The notes under the pieces: model-generated
Databases searched by the model: none
What the model was told of the DNA's origin: nothing
Seen by the model: the letters and a program-made list of their open reading frames with translations, nothing else
DNA from: a virus
Length of the DNA stretch: 24,797 nucleotides
Strand: one strand, 5' to 3'
Virus record (IMG/VR): IMGVR_UViG_3300021961_000600
Location: 1-24,797 of that record
Position numbers and translations under genes: made by a program
In this document: piece after piece, positions 19,510 to 24,797 of the stretch
Layout: every line of letters begins with the position of its first letter
Position numbering within the stretch: position 1 is the first letter of the stretch

Positions 19510-19743
19510 GCACTAAGGTTGGCTTGGCAATCCGAGCGTTGGGGCGCATTACCAGAGGCAGGCGGGTTGCTAGACCAGCCCGCAGGCTTATTAAATAAAA
19601 TGGCTGCAGTAAGTAATGTTTACAATGCATTTGTTACCATGCAGAGGCACACGGGGCAGCTAGTGCAATTGGCAAATTCTAATCCACAAGTAATAGCAAC
19701 TGTTCGCAGAATAGAAAAATTGGAAGCAAAATTATATGGCTGA
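19459..19743 (+). CDS. Tail assembly chaperone T part, -1 frame extension
   Basis: Entered from 19459 after -1 slippage, it adds about 94 residues for a fused GT product of about 187. The T part begins SLVEALRCARDGSAAPTALR and includes LAWQSERWGALPEAGG, later a helical stretch (VSNVYNAFVTMQRHTGQLVQ) and RRIEKLEAKLYG. In lambda-type systems the T part recruits tail tube subunits. Its end overlaps the tape measure start by 8 bases. An independent start (TTG 19474) has no ribosome site. Confidence 0.75.
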   Translation, partial: SLVEALRCARDGSAAPTALRLAWQSERWGALPEAGGLLDQPAGLLNKMAAVSNVYNAFVTMQRHTGQLVQLANSNPQVIATVRRIEKLEAKLYG

Positions 19744-22384
19744 TATAAAGGTGCGCATTGTTGCGGTAGATGAGGCAAGCAAGCCGCTAGACGAAACCGC
19801 CAAAAAAGCAAAAGGCACTGCCGATGCAATGAAGGGGTTATCGGCTTCGATTGGTTCGGTTGCTGCTGGAATGGGTTTGCAGATGGGGCTAACGTCTCTC
19901 GTTGGCGCAATGAAAAATGCAATCGTTAGCAGTTTTGAATTAGCCGATGCATTAGAGCAAAGCAAAATTGCATTTACAACCATGCTTGGCAGCGGAGAAG
20001 CTGCAGGCAAAATGCTAACAGACCTAAAAGCATTCGCAGACAAAACACCGTTTGAATTTCAAGATATACAAGCAGCCGCTAAACGCCTAATGGCAATGGG
20101 AACTGCGGCAGAGGATGTAATCCCAACGTTACGCGCAGTAGGCGATGCGGCTGCAGGGTTAGGCGGCGGCAAAGCAACCATAGATGGCATAACTTTAGCC
20201 TTAGGACAGATGGGGGCTAAGGGCAAAATTTCTACACAGGAATTGAACCAGTTGACAGAACGCGGTATCCCTGCTATGCGCTATTTGGCAGAGGCTGCAA
20301 AAGTTTCTACAGGTGAAATGGCGAAGCTGGTTGAAAACGGTTTAGTGCCAGCGGACAAAGGCGTAAAGGTTTTGTTGGAAAGCATGCAACGAGACTTTGG
20401 CGGGCTAATGGCGAAGCAAGCAGACACTGCTAGCGGCAAACTTTCCACAATGAAAGATTCAATGGCAAGCCTAGGCACAGAGGTTGGGCAAAGTTTTATC
20501 CCTGCCGTAAAAGCGGGCGCAGATATTATTGCGTATTTTTCTCAAAAAGCTGCGGACGCGATACATGCGAACCGCGAAACAAATAACACTATTGAACAAG
20601 TAGTAACTGCTTATAACAAGGGTTATATTTCACTTGAACAATATAACAGTGCCATTGACACGACAATAGATGGTAGTTACGACCTAACCGATGTAGACCG
20701 CTCGTTAGTGCATACGATAAAGGATGTAACTATTGCTAACGATTTGCTAAAGTTTGCGGTTCAAAAGGAAGCAGAGGAAGTAAAGATAGCAGCAGAGCGC
20801 TCGTCAAGTTGGGCAGACCAACTAGGTGAAACTACAACTGCGCTAGACCTAAGCACAAAAAGAACGGATGCAAATAAAGATGCAATAACGCGGCATAAAG
20901 AGGCGCTAGGGTTAGTAAGCGGCGTTGCTAATGATTATAGAAAATCAACTGCCGATAACGCGGAAGCAGCTAAAAACGCCCAAAAGAAAATAGATGACCT
21001 AACCAAAGCGCATGGCAAAAACCATGCAGCGTTATTGGCAGGCAAGGGCAGTATTGTAGACAATGCAGATGCAATCGAAAGGGCAAACATTCAAGCAGAG
21101 CGCGGCGCAATTTCATTTGCGAACCTGCAAGAGCGTTTTGCAAACCAAGAAAATATAGATAACTACAACGAGCGCACGGCAGAATTAGGCGTTTCGCAAA
21201 CCGAATTAAACGATGCACTGGCAAAGGGCGAAATCGACCAAAAGAAATTTGACGATGCAAGCGGCAAGTTAGCAGGGCGGCAAGCTGACTTAAAGGAATC
21301 TTTGGATAATAGCCAAATGAGTTTGGCGGATTACAATTTAGCGCAGCGAGACCATGCACTAGATGTAAAGGATAGCGCAACCAAGTTGGGCGAACTAACC
21401 GCAACACATAACACAGGCAGAACCGCCGTGCAACTGGCGGCAGCCGAACAAAACACTTACAACACAAAACTAAAGGACGCGCAAACAGAGTTAGAGAAAA
21501 CAAGGCTGAAGGAATTAGAGTTGCGCACTTATGTAGCAACGGCTATTAAGGAAAACATTATTGACAGGCAAATTGAGCGCTTGGCAAAAGACACGCTAAC
21601 CGCACAAGAAATAAAAGATATTCAAGACACGGCAGCGGCGTTTGGAATTGCAACCAGCGATAAAATCAAATTCCGTTTGATAGACGAAGCAAGCGCCACA
21701 GCGCTAGAAACAGTCGAAAAACTTGTTGCCGAAAATTACATAGAGGGCACGGTAGAGCAAAGCACGGCGCATAGGGCAATGGTAGAAAGTATCGGGCAGG
21801 ATATTACAAACGGATTTTTACCAAGCATGGAGAAAGCAAAAAAGGCTGCCCAACTTGCATTGCAAGAGTTGCTATTATTCGAGCAATCCTATAACGGTTT
21901 GCAGAGTAAAGAAATTGTTTTAACAATTCGGCAGCAGAAAATTTTCGACGAGCAAGCATTTACAGGCAGGGAGATGGGGCAGGCGTATGGTTCGCAAGCG
22001 CAACCAGAGGCAAGCCCTGCCCAAGCACGCGCAGCAGCAGCGGCAGCAGCGGCAGCGGGCAAGTTTCAAGTTGGCGGGCAAAAAGGCGCAAGCGCAACAG
22101 GCGGCGCAATCATTGGTAATGGCGCTTGGCGGGCAACAGGCGGCGCAATGGGAATGGGAGGCGGTTACTTGGTTGGCGAACACGGACCCGAACTGTTTGA
22201 CCCTGCTGGAAGCGGCAGAGTATTTAGCAACAATACTTTTAAGCAGTTGGGTTCGTCGCAGCAGAGCGGCGGCAATTTGCGCATTGGCACACTAAATATT
22301 TATGGCGTGCAAACTGCCTCGCAACTGTACGATGCGATTACCGCAGAGGCACGCGCAAGAGGGCTAACATTCGGCTTGAATTAA
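19736..22384 (+). CDS. Tape measure protein
   Basis: This is an 882-residue protein. The N-terminal 220 residues carry the conserved tape-measure domain: ALEQSKIAFTTMLGSGEAAG, then PFEFQDIQAAAKRLMAMGTA and KISTQELNQLTERGIPAMRY. A long, largely helical, charged middle (about 240-730) with coiled-coil character follows. Near residue 760 is a run of Ala, then a Gly-rich C-terminus (GGAIIGNGAWRATGG, VGEHGPELFDPAGSG), a motif common at tape-measure ends. Its length sets the tail length; at about 1.5 angstrom per residue an unprocessed 882-residue protein would correspond to roughly 130 nm. It starts inside the end of the chaperone gene. Confidence 0.9.
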   Translation: MADIKVRIVAVDEASKPLDETAKKAKGTADAMKGLSASIGSVAAGMGLQMGLTSLVGAMKNAIVSSFELADALEQSKIAFTTMLGSGEAAGKMLTDLKAFADKTPFEFQDIQAAAKRLMAMGTAAEDVIPTLRAVGDAAAGLGGGKATIDGITLALGQMGAKGKISTQELNQLTERGIPAMRYLAEAAKVSTGEMAKLVENGLVPADKGVKVLLESMQRDFGGLMAKQADTASGKLSTMKDSMASLGTEVGQSFIPAVKAGADIIAYFSQKAADAIHANRETNNTIEQVVTAYNKGYISLEQYNSAIDTTIDGSYDLTDVDRSLVHTIKDVTIANDLLKFAVQKEAEEVKIAAERSSSWADQLGETTTALDLSTKRTDANKDAITRHKEALGLVSGVANDYRKSTADNAEAAKNAQKKIDDLTKAHGKNHAALLAGKGSIVDNADAIERANIQAERGAISFANLQERFANQENIDNYNERTAELGVSQTELNDALAKGEIDQKKFDDASGKLAGRQADLKESLDNSQMSLADYNLAQRDHALDVKDSATKLGELTATHNTGRTAVQLAAAEQNTYNTKLKDAQTELEKTRLKELELRTYVATAIKENIIDRQIERLAKDTLTAQEIKDIQDTAAAFGIATSDKIKFRLIDEASATALETVEKLVAENYIEGTVEQSTAHRAMVESIGQDITNGFLPSMEKAKKAAQLALQELLLFEQSYNGLQSKEIVLTIRQQKIFDEQAFTGREMGQAYGSQAQPEASPAQARAAAAAAAAAGKFQVGGQKGASATGGAIIGNGAWRATGGAMGMGGGYLVGEHGPELFDPAGSGRVFSNNTFKQLGSSQQSGGNLRIGTLNIYGVQTASQLYDAITAEARARGLTFGLN

Positions 22385-22385
22385 C

Positions 22386-23924
22386 ATGGCTAAACCAGAA
22401 TTCAAGTTTTATTTAGACACACTAAACGATGGCACGTTTGCGGCAAACATAACCACAAAGGTTATAAGCGCAGACTGGCAATTAGGGTTTGCAGCGCCAT
22501 TCGATAAAATGGCGCGAGACAATACCGCCTCGTTTGTGGTGAACAATGTAAACAGGGATTTTTCGCCCGAATACGCAAGCGGTGCATATTACGGCAACCT
22601 AACCACAGGCAGAGCAATAAAGGTTACCAGCACATATGCAAGCGTTACGCGTACCATGTGGCTAGGCTGGATTGCTTCGATAGCGCCTACAAGCAATAGC
22701 AACGGCACACGGCAAACAACTATAAACTGTTCGGGTTGGATGGAGCGTGCATTGCGAAAAGAAAGTTTGATACCCATTCAACTAAACAAACGCGCAGACG
22801 AAATCATTGCAGTAATTTTAGATGAGAGTGATATATTGCCGCCCTCGGTTATTGGCGTTTGGATACTTGGCAATTCCTTACTAGGCAGTAACACAATACT
22901 TGGTGCGGTAAGCGATTACTTTAGCGCAGATGTAGGCGATAGCACGTTTGCATTTGCGGGCGATTGGGAAGCCAATACAAGTGTGCATAGCGCCATAATG
23001 CAAACGGTAGACAGGGAAGCAGGCAGATTTTTCCAAAAGCGCGATGGCAAGTTGCAGTTTTACCGCAGGCTGCATTTTCCAACAGATGTAACGAGCCTCG
23101 TTACCGTTACCGATAAGAATAGCGAAATGGATTATGAGTTTGGCGCAGACGTTGCAAATATTGTGCAAGTGCAATACCAGCCGCGCAGCGTTGGCACGGT
23201 TGGCGATACAGTTGCAACGCTTGGCACGGCAACTGCAATTGGAGCCGCGAGCACATTAGATATTGAGTATCGGTTTACAGACGGGGCAGGCACTGCCATT
23301 GGCGCAACGGCGTTGATTACTCCAGCAGCCACAACCGATTACACAGTATTTGCAAACAATGATGGCACAGGCGCAAACCTAACTGCAAACGTTACCGCAA
23401 GCATTACCAGAACCAACGCAACTGCCGCAACCGTGCAATATACCAATACAGGCGCAGCGGGTTATGTAATGCCAACAAGCAAACTGCGCGGCACGCCACT
23501 AACCAAATACGAGTTGCAAACCTACACGGCAACCGATGCAACAAGTGTGCTTGCTTATGGAAAACTTGGATACACTAGCGATGGCGTACAGGATACCCTT
23601 ACCGATGCTACTACGCTGGCGGACTATGAATTGAGTTTATTTAAAGACCCTGTAGGCAGGGTAAACAATGTTACGTTTGCGGGTTGGGATACAACGCTAA
23701 CGCCAACGCTGCTAACCTATAGCATTGGCACGCGTATCACAATGCACGAAACGCAAACAGGCGTAAACGGAGACTGGTTTGTATTAGGCGAAACGCATAG
23801 ATACAATTCGGGCGATTGGCGGGTACAATGGGTGCTAGAGGATGCAGGCACAATTATTTATTGGGCGTTGGGTTCGGCTGGTTATAGCGAACTTGGCGAT
23901 ACAACGTGGCTTGGACCGTTATAA
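22386..23924 (+). CDS. Tail tip/baseplate protein, 512 residues
   Basis: It begins 2 bases after the tape measure stop with no clear Shine-Dalgarno except the end of the upstream gene. The N-terminal 150 residues are beta-rich (FKFYLDTLNDGTFAANITTK) with NVNRDFSPEYASGAYYGNLT, typical of tail-tip proteins that build the hub. Residues about 265-350 form a Thr/Ala/Gly-rich, Ig-like-looking insertion (IEYRFTDGAGTAIGATALIT, NVTASITRTN) that may be a carbohydrate- or surface-contact domain. The protein ends with LGSAGYSELGDTTWLGPL, a W-x-G tail like that in several distal tail proteins. The exact homologue (distal tail versus tail-associated) is unclear. Confidence 0.65.
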   Translation: MAKPEFKFYLDTLNDGTFAANITTKVISADWQLGFAAPFDKMARDNTASFVVNNVNRDFSPEYASGAYYGNLTTGRAIKVTSTYASVTRTMWLGWIASIAPTSNSNGTRQTTINCSGWMERALRKESLIPIQLNKRADEIIAVILDESDILPPSVIGVWILGNSLLGSNTILGAVSDYFSADVGDSTFAFAGDWEANTSVHSAIMQTVDREAGRFFQKRDGKLQFYRRLHFPTDVTSLVTVTDKNSEMDYEFGADVANIVQVQYQPRSVGTVGDTVATLGTATAIGAASTLDIEYRFTDGAGTAIGATALITPAATTDYTVFANNDGTGANLTANVTASITRTNATAATVQYTNTGAAGYVMPTSKLRGTPLTKYELQTYTATDATSVLAYGKLGYTSDGVQDTLTDATTLADYELSLFKDPVGRVNNVTFAGWDTTLTPTLLTYSIGTRITMHETQTGVNGDWFVLGETHRYNSGDWRVQWVLEDAGTIIYWALGSAGYSELGDTTWLGPL

Positions 23925-23945
23925 CTTTAGGAGTAAAAAAATATT

Positions 23946-24239
23946 ATGCCGTGGACCGTACCGAGTGATAAGACCCAAGGCGATTTAGTAACCGCTGCTA
24001 GTTGGAATTCCTTTTTAGGAACAAGCGGCGATATGAGCCGCACAAGCGCGGCGGTAGTAACCACGGCTGGCGATATGGCTTATGCAAGCGCGGCAAACCA
24101 GATGGCACGTATTGCAGGCGGCACGTCTACCTATGTGCTAACTAGCAACGGTGCAACAAGCGCTCCAAGTTGGCAAGCGCCTGCTAGCGGCGGAATTACA
24201 ATGGGCAAAGCAATTGCAGCCGCAATGATTTTCGGCTAA
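23946..24239 (+). CDS. Small tail appendage/fibre-type protein, 97 residues
   Basis: The ATG follows TAGGAGTAAAAAAATATT, a good but long-spaced ribosome site. Sequence features are GDLVTAASWNSFLG, TTAGDMAYASAANQMARIAG and VLTSNGATSAPSWQAP, a phrase often seen at the ends of phage tail-fibre or collar proteins. It probably forms part of a trimeric appendage or attaches a fibre to the tail tip. The second half is short, Ala/Gly-rich and ends in AAAMIFG. Confidence 0.6.
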   Translation: MPWTVPSDKTQGDLVTAASWNSFLGTSGDMSRTSAAVVTTAGDMAYASAANQMARIAGGTSTYVLTSNGATSAPSWQAPASGGITMGKAIAAAMIFG

Positions 24240-24262
24240 CAAGTTTTACGGAGTAAAAGAAA

Positions 24263-24640
24263 ATGGCTAATCCAAATATCGTAGCAGTCGCAACTATCAA
24301 CGGTAATATGCTAACGGCGGCAGTTGGTACAGGTTCGCCCGATACCAGCATTGTTAGCAACGCAAGTAGTAGCGGCAAAATCTTTAAAATAAATTCGTTG
24401 TATGTGGCAAACATTGACGGCAGCGCAAGCGTGGATGTAAGCGTGCGCATGTATTCGCAAGCCGCATTAGGCGGCACGGCAACTGCTATCGCAAGCACTA
24501 TTGCAGTGGCGGCGGATAGCACTTTAGTTGTAATAACTAAAGATAGTGCAATCTACTTGTTAGAAAATCAGAGCATGGGCATTTTTGCGAGCGCGAGCGG
24601 CGATGCGGTGTTCACCTGCAGCTGGGACGAAATCAGCTAA
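24263..24640 (+). CDS. Small virion-type protein, 125 residues
   Basis: It has ACGGAGTAAAAGAAA before the ATG. It begins MANPNIVAVATINGNMLTAA and continues SIVSNASSSGKIFKINSLYV, later DVSVRMYSQAALGGTATAIA and a beta-rich end (VFTCSWDEIS). This beta-sandwich-like pattern (NPNIVxVATI...N.SSSGKxFKINSLxVAN) recurs beside tail-fibre genes in many phages, mostly as uncharacterised tail or decoration proteins. It probably sits on the virion surface; its contact is not known. Confidence 0.6.
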   Translation: MANPNIVAVATINGNMLTAAVGTGSPDTSIVSNASSSGKIFKINSLYVANIDGSASVDVSVRMYSQAALGGTATAIASTIAVAADSTLVVITKDSAIYLLENQSMGIFASASGDAVFTCSWDEIS

Positions 24641-24641
24641 C

Positions 24642-24797
24642 ATGTTTGGGCTGACGCAAACAACAAAGGTTGGAAGGTTGCATAAAAGACCGCCTTATGT
24701 TATTGGTCCGATAACTTTTGAATATCTTGTGGTCGCAGGCGGCGGCGCTGGCGGAAGCACTTATGGCGGCGGCGGCGGTGCTGGCGCTTTTATTACA
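24642..24797 (+). CDS. Gly-rich tail fibre/adhesin, N-terminal part (cut by window end)
   Basis: The ATG at 24642 follows the previous stop by 1 base, and the frame stays open for 52 codons to the last base. It begins MFGLTQTTKVGRLHKRPPYV, then FEYLVVAGGGAGGS and YGGGGGAGAFIT. The phrase YLVVAGGGAGG with Gly runs is typical of the glycine-rich modules in phage receptor-binding proteins, where polyglycine helices build a tip that touches the host surface. The rest lies beyond the window. Confidence 0.65.
   Translation, partial: MFGLTQTTKVGRLHKRPPYVIGPITFEYLVVAGGGAGGSTYGGGGGAGAFIT

Noticed and set aside
20970-21539. 189-codon frame on the - strand
   Set aside because: It is opposite the tape measure gene; no start signal and an implausible Leu/Cys/Pro-rich composition.
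22021-22080. Ala-coding GCAGCAGCGGCAGC tract as a microsatellite
   Set aside because: It is in frame within the tape measure and is explained as an alanine-rich coding segment.
1-24797. CRISPR array, tRNA genes, insertion sequences and attachment sites
   Set aside because: No regularly spaced direct repeats, tRNA-like cloverleaf, transposase or integrase was found by reading both strands.

Overview
The window is about 24.8 kb of a tailed double-stranded DNA bacteriophage genome with a siphovirus-type body plan. It has an HK97-type terminase, portal, protease and capsid block, a tail tube, G/GT tail chaperones and a long tape measure, and no contractile sheath was seen. Every supported gene is on the + strand, and most are packed with overlapping stop/start codons (TAATG, ATGA). 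I saw no integrase, polymerase, tRNA or CRISPR array, so lifestyle and host are undetermined. Base composition is moderate by eye.

Layout. Positions 1-3000 hold a run of small, mostly unrecognised early-type genes, many launched from a near-identical ribosome-binding cassette (GGAGACCAAACCTAATG and variants). A hairpin terminator and two strong sigma70-like promoters lie among them. Positions 3022-6491 hold nucleotide and DNA metabolism genes: a PAPS-reductase-like protein interrupted by a -1 frameshift, a possible Rad52-like annealing protein, a DnaJ-type zinc microprotein and a VRR-NUC-like nuclease. A structured non-coding stretch at 4777-5203 carries several hairpins and a G-quadruplex motif. 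Positions 6491-7954 look like a lysis-type cluster: a membrane-anchored 3D-domain protein that appears to need a -1 frameshift, a second PD-(D/E)XK-like protein and a small holin-like membrane protein. A ParB-like/DNA methyltransferase fusion follows at 7932-9227.

Positions 9229-24797 form the structural module: small and large terminase, then a 1044-residue portal-MuF-zinc metalloprotease fusion with a tiny coupled partner gene. Next come an HK97 gp10-like protein, a 930-residue fusion of a Cys-rich domain, a middle domain, a prohead protease and the major capsid protein, then head-tail connectors, tail tube, tail chaperones, tape measure, baseplate protein, small appendage proteins and the start of a Gly-rich fibre gene cut by the window end.

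Three themes stand out. (1) -1 recoding: the slippery heptamer C CCA AAA followed by a stem-loop occurs both in the tail chaperone, where frameshifting is expected, and in the unrelated 3D-domain gene; an A AAA AAG heptamer interrupts the PAPS-reductase-like gene. (2) Domain fusion: portal, MuF and a HELGH metalloprotease are one polypeptide, and protease and capsid are another. (3) Restriction-site avoidance: my manual reading found no GATC, GGCC, CCGG or CCWGG anywhere in the window, in a phage that also carries its own methyltransferase.
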